Origin: Lachnospiraceae bacterium
GTDB taxonomy: Bacteria > Bacillota > Clostridia > Lachnospirales > Lachnospiraceae
Assembly: GCA_910576385.1 (NCBI GenBank)
Contig: CAJTIR010000007.1
Span: 1-64,000 of the forward strand
Length of the DNA stretch: 64,000 nt
Reading direction: 5' to 3'
Below, in pieces: positions 1-8,489 of the stretch (positions within the stretch are counted from its first letter, which is position 1; each line of letters starts with the position of its first letter). The notes below the pieces were generated by a model that had not been told where the DNA came from, did not search any database, and was given only the letters and a program-made list of their open reading frames with translations. Both the position numbers and the translations under genes were made by a program.

Positions 1-89
1 CTCCTTTACTGGTGGATATGGATAATTGTTACTGGACATTTCAATTATACCACAGACCAGTGAGGAGTTGTTTTATTTTGTAACAAAGA

Positions 90-112
90 GAATCCCGTAT
101 TTATGCGGGTTC
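90..112 (+). terminator. small hairpin upstream of the sugar permeases
   Basis: CCCG (94-97) pairs with CGGG (106-109), extended by GAA/TTC with one bulged base. It may be the weak terminator or processing site of a gene that lies before the window, where a solute-binding protein would be expected. The T-run after it is poor, so the function is uncertain. Confidence 0.3.
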
Positions 113-166
113 TGGCGTTTCGCAAATGCCTAACAAATAATAAAAAGAAAGGAGAGCCGACAAAAA

Positions 167-1072
167 ATGAATAAAAGTGATCATTCTCTGGCCAGGAGAC
201 GTCAGAGAGATACCAATCGCGTGGCGGCAGTCTTTTTGGCTCCAGTGCTTTTGTTGCTGGTGGTCTATATTTTTTATCCGATTATAGAGACATTTCGGGT
301 CAGTGCTTTTAGCTGGAATGGCATTTCTGCAAATCCAGAGTTTATTGGGCTGGACAATTGGGTAAAATTATGTCAGGATCAAAAGTTTTGGACTGCATTT
401 TTTAACAATATCAAGGTGATGATTCTCTCGATTTTGATTCAGATTCCTTTGGGTCTGGCAATGGCTACGTTTGTAGAATTTGCTGGTAAGAAATCAACTA
501 TTTTTAAGATTATATGGTTTATACCGATGCTGATGTCCTCTGTGGCAATTGGATTTTTGTTTACTTATGCACTTGCCACAAACGGCGGCATTATTAGCAG
601 TATTTCGCAACTCTTAGGGGGTGGAAATATTGATTTGCTGGGAAACCCCAAGACGGCGCTCTATGCAGTAATCGGTGTTGTGGCATGGCAGTTTACCCCA
701 TTTTATATGGTGTATTGTGTTGCAGGATATACAAATGTATCAGAGGAAGTGTATGAGGCTTCGGTTATTGACGGCGCCAATAAGAGACAATATTTTTGGC
801 ATATTGCATTGCCGCTCTTAAAGCCAACGCTCAAAAGCGCAGCGATTCTCTCAATGGTAGGCTCATTAAAATATTTTGATCTGGTATATGTTATGACAGG
901 CGGAGGGCCTGGAGATTCCACAGAGCTGATGGCCACCTATATGTATAAATTGTCCTTTGCTCAATTTAATATGGGCTATGGGTCGGCAGTGGCCGGAGGG
1001 ATGTTTATCCTCATTTCTCTGATCTCACTGATTACTATGCGATTATTAAATGGGAAGAAGGAGGATTACTAG
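167..1072 (+). CDS. Sugar ABC transporter permease, MalF/UgpA type
   Basis: Inner-membrane permease of a CUT1-type carbohydrate importer, 301 aa. There are about six hydrophobic segments, the first at about residues 22-45. The EAA loop that contacts the ATPase is visible as EASVIDGAN followed by WHIALPLLKP near residues 197-220. The start has a good ribosome site (AAAGGAGAG). The next permease starts two bases after the stop, so the two are translated as a pair. Position next to a YesM/YesN-type regulator and a beta-xylosidase suggests xylo-oligosaccharide uptake. No ATPase or binding protein is in the window; a shared MsmX-type ATPase and an upstream binding protein are likely. Confidence 0.92.
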   Translation: MNKSDHSLARRRQRDTNRVAAVFLAPVLLLLVVYIFYPIIETFRVSAFSWNGISANPEFIGLDNWVKLCQDQKFWTAFFNNIKVMILSILIQIPLGLAMATFVEFAGKKSTIFKIIWFIPMLMSSVAIGFLFTYALATNGGIISSISQLLGGGNIDLLGNPKTALYAVIGVVAWQFTPFYMVYCVAGYTNVSEEVYEASVIDGANKRQYFWHIALPLLKPTLKSAAILSMVGSLKYFDLVYVMTGGGPGDSTELMATYMYKLSFAQFNMGYGSAVAGGMFILISLISLITMRLLNGKKEDY

Positions 1073-1074
1073 GC

Positions 1075-1926
1075 ATGGAACAAGAATATAGAATAAACCG
1101 TATCAAAAGCAGGATCGCCTGGGTGATTGCCACGATATTGGCAGTATTTGCCGCAGTTGTGGCAATTGCACCATTTATTTTTATGGTCATGAATTCCTTC
1201 AAAGAAAAATTTGAGATGTTGACGAAAGGAGTATTCACCCTGCCTAATAAGCTGGATTTTACAAATTATAGAGAAGTGATTGAGGGAAATTTTTTCAGTT
1301 ATTTTTTTAACAGTGTTATTGTGCTGGTGGTATCTCTGGTGATTTTGCTGCTGATCTCAGCATTTGCATCTTATCCACTGTCCAGATTTAAGTTTAAGCT
1401 CAACGGATTTGTCTATGCAATGATTGTGGCCTGCATGTCCATACCAGTACATATTACTTTAATACCAATTTTTAAGATGTCACAGAGCTTGCATTTGTAT
1501 GACAGTATCTGGGCCTTGATTGGGCCATATGTGGCAATGAATATTCCAATTTCAGTGTTTATTCTCACAAGCTTTATGCAGCAGATCCCAAAAGAGATTG
1601 AGGAAGCCGCTACAATCGACGGCTGTGGGAAAATGCGCATTTTTTTCTCTGTGATTCTTCCGATGGCAAAGCCAGGGCTTTCGACACTTGCCATATATAA
1701 TGGCGTAAATATGTGGAATGAATTTATTTTTGGATATACATTGACGCAGAGCCAGGGAAATCGTACATTACCATTGGCTGTGTGGGAATTTCAGGGACAG
1801 TATTCTATGAATACACCGATGATTATGGCGGTGCTGACGCTGACCGTTTTACCAATGATTATCTTATTTATCTTTGCACAGGATAAGTTAATTAAGGGCA
1901 TGGCAGCAGGAGCAGTAAAAGGTTAG
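1075..1926 (+). CDS. Sugar ABC transporter permease, MalG/UgpE type
   Basis: Second permease subunit of the CUT1 importer, 283 aa, with an N-terminal membrane helix at about residues 17-40 and five more along the protein. Its EAA loop reads EEAATIDGCGK followed by ILPMAKPG, typical of the MalG side. It forms a heterodimer with the product of the preceding gene, and the two genes are separated by only two bases. About 95 bases then separate it from the sensor kinase gene, so it may be co-transcribed with the regulators. The substrate is inferred from the downstream xylosidase and not visible in the permease itself. Confidence 0.92.
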   Translation: MEQEYRINRIKSRIAWVIATILAVFAAVVAIAPFIFMVMNSFKEKFEMLTKGVFTLPNKLDFTNYREVIEGNFFSYFFNSVIVLVVSLVILLLISAFASYPLSRFKFKLNGFVYAMIVACMSIPVHITLIPIFKMSQSLHLYDSIWALIGPYVAMNIPISVFILTSFMQQIPKEIEEAATIDGCGKMRIFFSVILPMAKPGLSTLAIYNGVNMWNEFIFGYTLTQSQGNRTLPLAVWEFQGQYSMNTPMIMAVLTLTVLPMIILFIFAQDKLIKGMAAGAVKG

Positions 1927-2022
1927 GAAACAGTATAAATTTAGCCTTACTATTACAGTTGTTAGGAACTAAGATCAATCTGCAAAAGATGAAGTCAAAG
2001 TGATTGACAGGAGGCCGCAAAG

Positions 2023-3801
2023 ATGGAATTACAGGAACAGATGAATACATGGAATTTGAAAAAGAAAATCACTTTTTTTCTGACCTTGACTATGCTGATG
2101 ACGTCCATCACTATCATGGTACTGTCAACAATTTCAGCGGCCTATTATATGACGAAACAGACCAAGGAGATGGCAAGGACACAGCTTAGCACAATTGTAT
2201 CTAATTATGATGATACACTCAAACAGTACCAGGATCTTGCTGTGGCAATGGTAATTGAGGACAGTGTACAGCGGTTTTGCAAAAGTTCTGCAGATTCTGG
2301 AAGCCAATATGAACAGGAGGCAGGGAAGGTATACAATTATCTGCTCAATATACTCAATGTCAGGAGTAATATGAACTTTGCTGTAGTTGAAAAAGAGTCT
2401 TTCCATCGTTATGTCTATAAAGGAAACAGCAGTGTGGTGGATGCCAGGTTTGATATTGTCTATCAGAAAGATTACAAGAAGAGTCTTCCGGCCAAAGAAG
2501 GAAGTACCGTGCACATCAGTTTTGGAAATAATTATTTCCGAGATGGTAAATATACACTGACACTGTATCATCCCATTTATTCCACAGAGACAATCAATGA
2601 ACAGAGAGGGATGTTGGTATTAAATTTCGGTGACAGTCTGGTGGAGCAGCTTTACAAGGAGGGCTTACAGCAGATGAATTCAGAATTGTTTCTGATGGAC
2701 TGCAATGGTGAGATTGTCTCGATCTCTAACCAGGAGCGGATTGGAACAAAGGTTTCCTATGCGCAAAAGATTAAGGGAAGCGATGGCAGTTGTCAGGAGG
2801 ACGGCATCTTAATCAATTATCAGAAAGTGGGAAACTGGAATTATTATCTGATCAATGAGATTCCAATATTTGAGTTATACAAAGGCAGTATTCAGGCCAT
2901 GATCTTACTGATGATTGTCACTTTGGGGATGACAGCTTTCTCTATTATGATACTCAGAAAAATGGTTAATTCATTCTATGAGCCGATTAATCGGGTGGTC
3001 AATGCGATGGACCGCGTGTCAGAGGGAAAGCTCCATCAGCGCATTGACCGCAAGAGTATGGACACAGACAGCCGCAAACTGGCAGAAGGTTTTAACAGTA
3101 TGATGGATCGCATAGATGAATTGATGGAGCAGGTTAAATTGGAACAGCATCAAATAGAAGAAATTCGTTTTAATGCCCTTTATGCCCAGATTAAACCGCA
3201 TTTTCTATATAATACACTGGAATGTATTCACTGGCAGGCGGTGGCGGACGGTAATCAGGAGATTTCGATTATGGTCAAGGCTATGGCGCAATATTACCGC
3301 GTGTGTTTGAGCAGAGGGAAGGAAATTATTCCGCTAAGCCAGGAGCTGGAGCATATTTATTCTTATTTAGTGATTCAAAATATGCGTTATGATAATATCA
3401 TTGATCTGGAAAATCATATTCCAGAGTGTTTCCATAACGTAAATATTCCTAAAATGACTTTGCAGCCGTTGGTAGAAAATGCCATCTATCATGGCATCCG
3501 CATCAAAGAGGGCGGCAAAGGAAAAATTGTGTTAGGAATCCGCAGAAAAGGGACAGATGTCTATCTGTCTTTGGGTGATAGTGGTTTTGGGATGTCACAA
3601 AAACAGATTGATGAGATCAATCAGTCTATTTCTCAATATGATGAAAGTTTTGGATATGGTGTCAGAAATGTAAATAGGCGGATTGAGCTGATGTTTGGAA
3701 CTACATATGGCTTACATTACAGCCGCAATGAGCATGGCGGGGTGACAGTTGAGATTCACCTGCCATTTGATGTGCAGTCTGAGGACAAGGAGGTCATATA
3801 G
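2023..3801 (+). CDS. YesM-type sensor histidine kinase
   Basis: Membrane sensor kinase of the LytS/YesM class, 592 aa. A first membrane helix (about 15-36) and a second (about 290-312) flank an extracellular sensor region, followed by HAMP-like sequence. The His_kinase core has the phospho-acceptor motif QIKPHFLYNTLE with His393, and an ATPase region with the N-box LQPLVENAIYHG and G-box GDSGFGMS. An AGGAGG site lies nine bases before the start. The response regulator starts on the base after this stop codon. Such pairs usually control adjacent sugar transporters and glycosidases in gut Clostridia, here presumably in response to xylo-oligosaccharides. Confidence 0.93.
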   Translation: MELQEQMNTWNLKKKITFFLTLTMLMTSITIMVLSTISAAYYMTKQTKEMARTQLSTIVSNYDDTLKQYQDLAVAMVIEDSVQRFCKSSADSGSQYEQEAGKVYNYLLNILNVRSNMNFAVVEKESFHRYVYKGNSSVVDARFDIVYQKDYKKSLPAKEGSTVHISFGNNYFRDGKYTLTLYHPIYSTETINEQRGMLVLNFGDSLVEQLYKEGLQQMNSELFLMDCNGEIVSISNQERIGTKVSYAQKIKGSDGSCQEDGILINYQKVGNWNYYLINEIPIFELYKGSIQAMILLMIVTLGMTAFSIMILRKMVNSFYEPINRVVNAMDRVSEGKLHQRIDRKSMDTDSRKLAEGFNSMMDRIDELMEQVKLEQHQIEEIRFNALYAQIKPHFLYNTLECIHWQAVADGNQEISIMVKAMAQYYRVCLSRGKEIIPLSQELEHIYSYLVIQNMRYDNIIDLENHIPECFHNVNIPKMTLQPLVENAIYHGIRIKEGGKGKIVLGIRRKGTDVYLSLGDSGFGMSQKQIDEINQSISQYDESFGYGVRNVNRRIELMFGTTYGLHYSRNEHGGVTVEIHLPFDVQSEDKEVI

Positions 3802-5370
3802 ATGTATAAGCTGTTGGTTGTGGATGACGAAAAAATGATTCGGCTGGGAATTAAAAATGGTATTGATTGGAATACCCTTGGTATTGAAGCGGTCTATACA
3901 GCGGCTTCTGCCGCGGAAGCATTGGCGCTTATTGAGAAGGAACATCCCCAGATTATGCTGACAGACATCAGTATGGCGGAGATGTCTGGACTGGCTCTGA
4001 TGGAGAAGGTACGCAGTATATACAGTGAAGAGGAAATGAGAATTCTGGTACTGACAGGATATGATAAATTTGAATATGCCAGACAGTGCCTGCAGATGCG
4101 CATACAGGATTTTTTGTTAAAGCCTGTGGATGAACAGGAATTAAAAGAGAATGTATGCAAACAGGTGGAGGCATTAGAGGAGATTCGCATCCGACAGGAA
4201 CAGGAGCAGGCAAGCCTGCGCGCGGAAGGTTCCAAACGTCAGGCCGAGATGGAATGTTTTATGCGGGATTTGGTACATCAGAGATTAGTCGGACGTATGT
4301 CGGAGAGTTATCCTGAGGAGCTTTTGACAGAGCGCAGCAAGCCTATGGAAATTGCAATTCTAATACCAGAGGTTTATATGGATAAGGGCAAGGAGTCTGA
4401 CAGGGATTTTCAACAGCTCACCATTAAAAATATCTGTATGGATCTGATTGATGCACGCCGAACTGGAATCACATTCTCAGATGATGATGGCAAGATTGTC
4501 ACAGCAGTCTATACTTCGGACGCGGAACGCAATGTCACAGAATGTGTGGAGGAATTGAGCGAGATTTTGGAAAATGAATGCGATATCAAGCCCAGAATTG
4601 TTCTTGGAAGTGAGATAGAAGGATTGGAGAGCCTTTTTGTCTCTTATAATGATGCCTGTTATCTGTTAGAGCAGGAAAGAAAGGGTTTTCGGGAGATTGT
4701 AAGACCCAGCAAGGAACAGAGCAAGGAGGAGCTGATTCATGATATTTACCGGGAATTTAAACAGACAATGATTGCCAATATCGCCAATGGGAATCGGGTC
4801 ATGGATATCTATGAAAAATTCTGGCAGGCAACAAAATCTTATAATCTGTCTCGAGTGCAGGTACAGAAATGGTGTTTTGCCATTGCCTCAGGGATCTATT
4901 TTGCCTGTATCACAGAGACTGGAGAGGCGGTCGACAACCGCATGGAATCTTTGATGAAGGCTCTGGTGGGCGCTGACAAGGAGGAAACGCTGGAAATGAC
5001 AGCGATGTTCATCCGTAAGCTGGTGCTGCGGGAAGAGGAACAGCAGCATGAGATTATTACCAGCGCCAAACGCTATATTGATGAAAATTTGGAATCGGAA
5101 TTGTCAGTGGCTAAGCTTGCAGAGCAGTTTTATGTATCGCCAAATTATTTTTCACGCTTGTTTAAGCGAGTGATGAATGAAGGCTGCAATGAGTATATCG
5201 TCAAAAAGAGGATTGAAAAATCTAAGATTCTTTTGGAAACCACCACCATAAAAGCAGGAAAAATAGCAATGATGGTGGGCTATAATGATACCAATTATTT
5301 TTCTCTGGCTTTTAAAAAGCATACTGGGATGTCACCGACAAAATACCGTGAAATGCTGCAAAAGAAATAG
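3802..5370 (+). CDS. YesN-type response regulator with AraC output domain
   Basis: 522 aa. The N-terminal receiver domain (about 1-120) has the acidic pair DDE and the phospho-acceptor Asp55 in LTDISMAEMSG, with the conserved Lys in FLLKPVDEQE. A long central linker region follows. The C-terminal 100 residues are a double helix-turn-helix AraC domain, with YVSPNYFSRLFKR and VGYNDTNYFSLAFKKHTGMSPTKYR. It is directly fused in the operon to the sensor kinase gene and precedes the xylosidase by 29 bases, so it most likely activates the permease and xylosidase genes. Confidence 0.93.
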   Translation: MYKLLVVDDEKMIRLGIKNGIDWNTLGIEAVYTAASAAEALALIEKEHPQIMLTDISMAEMSGLALMEKVRSIYSEEEMRILVLTGYDKFEYARQCLQMRIQDFLLKPVDEQELKENVCKQVEALEEIRIRQEQEQASLRAEGSKRQAEMECFMRDLVHQRLVGRMSESYPEELLTERSKPMEIAILIPEVYMDKGKESDRDFQQLTIKNICMDLIDARRTGITFSDDDGKIVTAVYTSDAERNVTECVEELSEILENECDIKPRIVLGSEIEGLESLFVSYNDACYLLEQERKGFREIVRPSKEQSKEELIHDIYREFKQTMIANIANGNRVMDIYEKFWQATKSYNLSRVQVQKWCFAIASGIYFACITETGEAVDNRMESLMKALVGADKEETLEMTAMFIRKLVLREEEQQHEIITSAKRYIDENLESELSVAKLAEQFYVSPNYFSRLFKRVMNEGCNEYIVKKRIEKSKILLETTTIKAGKIAMMVGYNDTNYFSLAFKKHTGMSPTKYREMLQKK

Positions 5371-5399
5371 AGAAACGATTCGATAAGGAGGAGAAACAT

Positions 5400-7046
5400 A
5401 TGAAAATAAAGAACCCAATTCTCTCAGGTTTTCATCCTGATCCCAGTATTTTAAGAGTGGGAGATACGTATTATATTGCAAGTTCAACCTTTGAATGGTG
5501 GCCAGGCGTGCGGATCCATATGTCCAAGGATTTGGTTCATTGGAAACTGATTGCGCATCCACTCAATGAGAAACGGTTGTTAGATATGACAGGTAATCCA
5601 GATTCCGGCGGGATCTGGGCGCCGGATTTGTCTTATTGTGATGGTAAATTCTATTTGATCTATACGGATGTAAAAGTGACTGATGGTACCTTTAAGGATT
5701 GTACCAATTATTTGATCACAGCAAAAGATATTATGGGTCCCTGGTCGGATCCCATCTATCTCAATACAGCGGGCTTTGATGCCTCCCTGTTCCATGATAC
5801 AGATGGAAGAAAGTATCTGGTAAATATGTATTGGGATCCAAGGAGTTATCATCACCCATTTTATGGCATTATGTGTACAGAGTTTTCAGAAACAGATGGA
5901 CACCTTGTGGGGGAACCCTGGGTAATCTATAAAGGGACAAATGATAAATTTACCGAAGGCCCCCATCTTTATAAATTAAATGGATATTATTATCTGTTTG
6001 TCGCGCAGGGCGGAACCGTCTATGCGCATCAGGAGCGGGTGGCACGCGCGAAATCCCTGCAAGATACTTTTGAGACGCAGCCAGGAGAGCCTTTTTTGAC
6101 CACCTTAGACGCGCCTTATCATCCGATTCAGAAGGCTGGACATGGTTCTTTGGTGCAGACAGAGGGCGGCGAGTGGTATTTTGCGCATCTGATGGGACGG
6201 CCGCTTCATCACAGCACAGAAGCGATTGTGGATCCGCGCGGCTGGTGTCCATTGGGCAGAGAAACTGGGATTCAAAAAGTGACATGGGATGAGGAAGGCT
6301 GGCCCCATATTGTGGGCGGTCACTGGGGAATGGAAGAAGTTGAGGCGCCGTTAGAGGTTCAAGAACAGCGCTGGGAGTCATCTTGGCCAGGAAAAGATGA
6401 TTTTGACAGTCAGGAATTGAACATCCATTTCCAGAGCCTGCGCACACCTTTGGGAGAGGATGTTATGTCTCTAAAAGACAGGCCGGGACATCTGCGTCTC
6501 TATGGACATTTTTCTCTGGCCTCGCTGTTTACACAGGCGCATATTGCCAGAAGATGGCAGTCTTTTCATTTTGACGCTGAGGTCAAATTGGATTATCAGC
6601 CCAAGACAATTCAGCAGTTTGCAGGTCTTACTTGTTACTATAATACCCAGAATTGGTCCTGTATTCAGATGACATGGAATGAAACATATGGCAGAGTGAT
6701 TGATGTTGTGAGTACTGATCTGGGAAAAACGTTTAGCGTCTATCAAAAGCAGCCGATTCCAGTGCCCGAGGATGCAGCATATGTCTATCTAAAAGTGGAG
6801 GTTAGAGGGATCTCTTATCAGTATCTCTATTCCTTTGATGGATCTGAATGGCAACGAGTACCATATATTTTTGATTCTGCAAAATTATCTGATGAATATA
6901 TCAAGGCAGTGTATGACGCCGCGTTTACGGGAGCATTTGTGGGAATGATGAGTGTGGATGGACTTGGCACGAGGCTTCCGGCGGATTTTGATTATTTTAC
7001 ATATCAGGAATTAGAGGTAACAGAAGTGAACGGCAAGTATATCTGA
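5400..7046 (+). CDS. xynB: GH43 beta-xylosidase, intracellular
   Basis: 548 aa with no signal peptide, so it probably acts in the cytoplasm on imported xylo-oligosaccharides. The five-bladed propeller starts at the N-terminus with NPILSGFHPDPS. The expected catalytic residues are Asp14 (base), Asp127 in GFDASLF (pKa modulator) and Glu186 in TEGPHLYK (acid). These positions equal those known for the Selenomonas beta-xylosidase, which supports the subfamily. A C-terminal beta-sandwich (from about 325) completes the usual length. The AAGGAGG site is clear. Alpha-arabinofuranosidase side activity is common in this family and cannot be excluded. The symbol is by homology. Confidence 0.9.
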   Translation: MKIKNPILSGFHPDPSILRVGDTYYIASSTFEWWPGVRIHMSKDLVHWKLIAHPLNEKRLLDMTGNPDSGGIWAPDLSYCDGKFYLIYTDVKVTDGTFKDCTNYLITAKDIMGPWSDPIYLNTAGFDASLFHDTDGRKYLVNMYWDPRSYHHPFYGIMCTEFSETDGHLVGEPWVIYKGTNDKFTEGPHLYKLNGYYYLFVAQGGTVYAHQERVARAKSLQDTFETQPGEPFLTTLDAPYHPIQKAGHGSLVQTEGGEWYFAHLMGRPLHHSTEAIVDPRGWCPLGRETGIQKVTWDEEGWPHIVGGHWGMEEVEAPLEVQEQRWESSWPGKDDFDSQELNIHFQSLRTPLGEDVMSLKDRPGHLRLYGHFSLASLFTQAHIARRWQSFHFDAEVKLDYQPKTIQQFAGLTCYYNTQNWSCIQMTWNETYGRVIDVVSTDLGKTFSVYQKQPIPVPEDAAYVYLKVEVRGISYQYLYSFDGSEWQRVPYIFDSAKLSDEYIKAVYDAAFTGAFVGMMSVDGLGTRLPADFDYFTYQELEVTEVNGKYI

Positions 7047-7114
7047 TCAGATGCCACTTTTATAGAGCACAATTTTGAGATTGCTAAGATATGAAATTGT
7101 AAGGTTGTGAAAAA

Positions 7115-8116
7115 ATGAGACGAAAAAAAAGTGTTGTCATATTGTTTGTTATCTTGGTGCTGGGAGGGCTGCTGCCTGGCTGTGCTTCCTCGGTGAATCG
7201 TCTGCAGCAGCCACAGATTAGAGTGTCTAATCATCATTTGGAAGCGTGGCAGCAGAATCTTTCAAAAGATCAAGAATTTAGCACTATAAATGCAAAGGGA
7301 ATCCGAGGGTTATCTGTACATAAAGATGGGGAGACAATTTTTGCTGTATCTTATGAGCCGCGGCAGGGAAAACAGTCATTTGATTATTGGGATATCTCAT
7401 CGCCCTACTATTCTCAAGTATCGGTCAATACAGAAGAATTATATGATTTGTTTGATGCTGTGGCGCAGATGAGATTTCAGAAGATAGAAGGAATCAGTTT
7501 GCAGGAGGCAGGGATTAGCGGCAGTACAGTTTCTATTTTTGTGGCATATAACGAAGCACAAAATTCTAATGCACAGGGGGCAGCAGAACCTACAAATGCA
7601 AGAATCATACAAATTGGGGCTGAGGATGGACAGGGGCACTATTATGCGGCCATCAAAGATTCGCAACAAGTGATGCTTGCAGATCAAAGTGTCGTGGATT
7701 TGATTTTAAATGTTGAACCATATCAATATATCTTAAAAATTCCTGTGCTGGTCAGTGTTGATACCATAGAGAAAGTTCAGATTTTGTATGGAGAAGAACA
7801 GCATATCATGGAACAGAGCGAGAATACCTGGAAGATGGATGACAAGGAAGTGAGCCAGGAGGATTTTCATACATTTTATGGAGAAATTTTGGATGTGATG
7901 CTTACCGGTGAGAGAGAAAAGATAGCAGAGGAAGAGCGAACGCCAGTTTTGACAGTGCAGTATATACGAAATATGGAGCAGATCTCAGATATAGAAGTTA
8001 AATATTTTCCATATGATGAACAGTCAATGAGTGTCAGTGTCAATGACGAGGAGAATTTTCTTGTGGATAAGAAACAAGTACAGACATTGCTTGACAATAT
8101 TGACAAATGGTTTTAA
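7115..8116 (+). CDS. Lipoprotein of unknown function, DUF4340-like
   Basis: 333 aa. The N-terminus is a lipoprotein signal peptide: Arg/Lys-rich start, hydrophobic stretch, then LLPGCAS with the lipidated Cys near residue 23. The body is soluble and rich in beta-strand, with two repeats of the style of DUF4340 proteins (YYAAIKDSQQVMLAD and WKMDDKEVSQEDFHTFY). It follows the xylosidase by 68 bases without a visible terminator, so it may be the last gene of that transcript. I do not recognise a function, and the DUF4340 likeness is tentative. Confidence 0.7.
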   Translation: MRRKKSVVILFVILVLGGLLPGCASSVNRLQQPQIRVSNHHLEAWQQNLSKDQEFSTINAKGIRGLSVHKDGETIFAVSYEPRQGKQSFDYWDISSPYYSQVSVNTEELYDLFDAVAQMRFQKIEGISLQEAGISGSTVSIFVAYNEAQNSNAQGAAEPTNARIIQIGAEDGQGHYYAAIKDSQQVMLADQSVVDLILNVEPYQYILKIPVLVSVDTIEKVQILYGEEQHIMEQSENTWKMDDKEVSQEDFHTFYGEILDVMLTGEREKIAEEERTPVLTVQYIRNMEQISDIEVKYFPYDEQSMSVSVNDEENFLVDKKQVQTLLDNIDKWF

Positions 8117-8126
8117 ATATTATCAA

Positions 8127-8237
8127 GTTACAGTTCACTCATCGGCTAATATGAAGACAATCACATACTTGCATGATGATTCCTCCATCGGAGCGAAGCC
8201 GAGAACCTTTGTGAATGGCGTGGGAGTGAACAGTAAC
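8127..8237. repeat. Interspersed palindromic repeat, family A, full copy
   Basis: The ends are 14-base inverted repeats with one mismatch: GTTACAGTTCACTC (8127-8140) and GAGTGAACAGTAAC (8224-8237). The inside holds GGAGCGAAGCC at 8190-8200. The right half recurs at 41837-41870, so this is a dispersed element rather than a local terminator. It has no coding capacity. Confidence 0.6.
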
Positions 8238-8272
8238 GTTTAGAGGAATTTTTCTAAATAAAAATAAATCTA

Positions 8273-8301
8273 TTGACAAAACAATAAGAGGAGCATATAA
8301 T
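8273..8301 (+). promoter_or_regulatory. Consensus sigma-A promoter of the MATE gene
   Basis: TTGACA at 8273-8278, a 17-base spacer, and TATAAT at 8296-8301. This is a perfect match to the vegetative consensus, one of the best in the window. Transcription should start near 8308 and give a leader of about 180 bases before the MATE start codon. Confidence 0.85.
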
Positions 8302-8313
8302 TGCAAAAGCAAC

Positions 8314-8354
8314 AAGAACCACATGGGTAAGGAGCGAATCCCGGTGGTTCTTTT
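8314..8354 (+). terminator. Terminator-like hairpin at the start of the MATE leader
   Basis: AAGAACCAC (8314-8322) pairs perfectly with GTGGTTCTT (8344-8352), followed by TT. The hairpin begins within about ten bases of the predicted transcript start, so it could terminate a short RNA of about 50 bases or act as an attenuator for the exporter downstream. I do not recognise a known riboswitch class in it. The T-run is short. Confidence 0.5.
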
Positions 8355-8489
8355 CTACTATAAGAAATTTTTCATCTGTGTGTGATTTATTATAATCCAG
8401 GCAGGCTGTTGGATGAGCAGCGGCATAGGTGGAAATCTTGATAGTGGAGAAGATATCAATTGCGTATTCGCGGAAAGGAAGGTACTGCT

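Noticed and set aside
8460-8489. TTG start ten codons before the MATE ATG
   Set aside because: The ATG at 8490 has the ribosome site GGAAAGGAAGG at the correct spacing and matches family N-termini.
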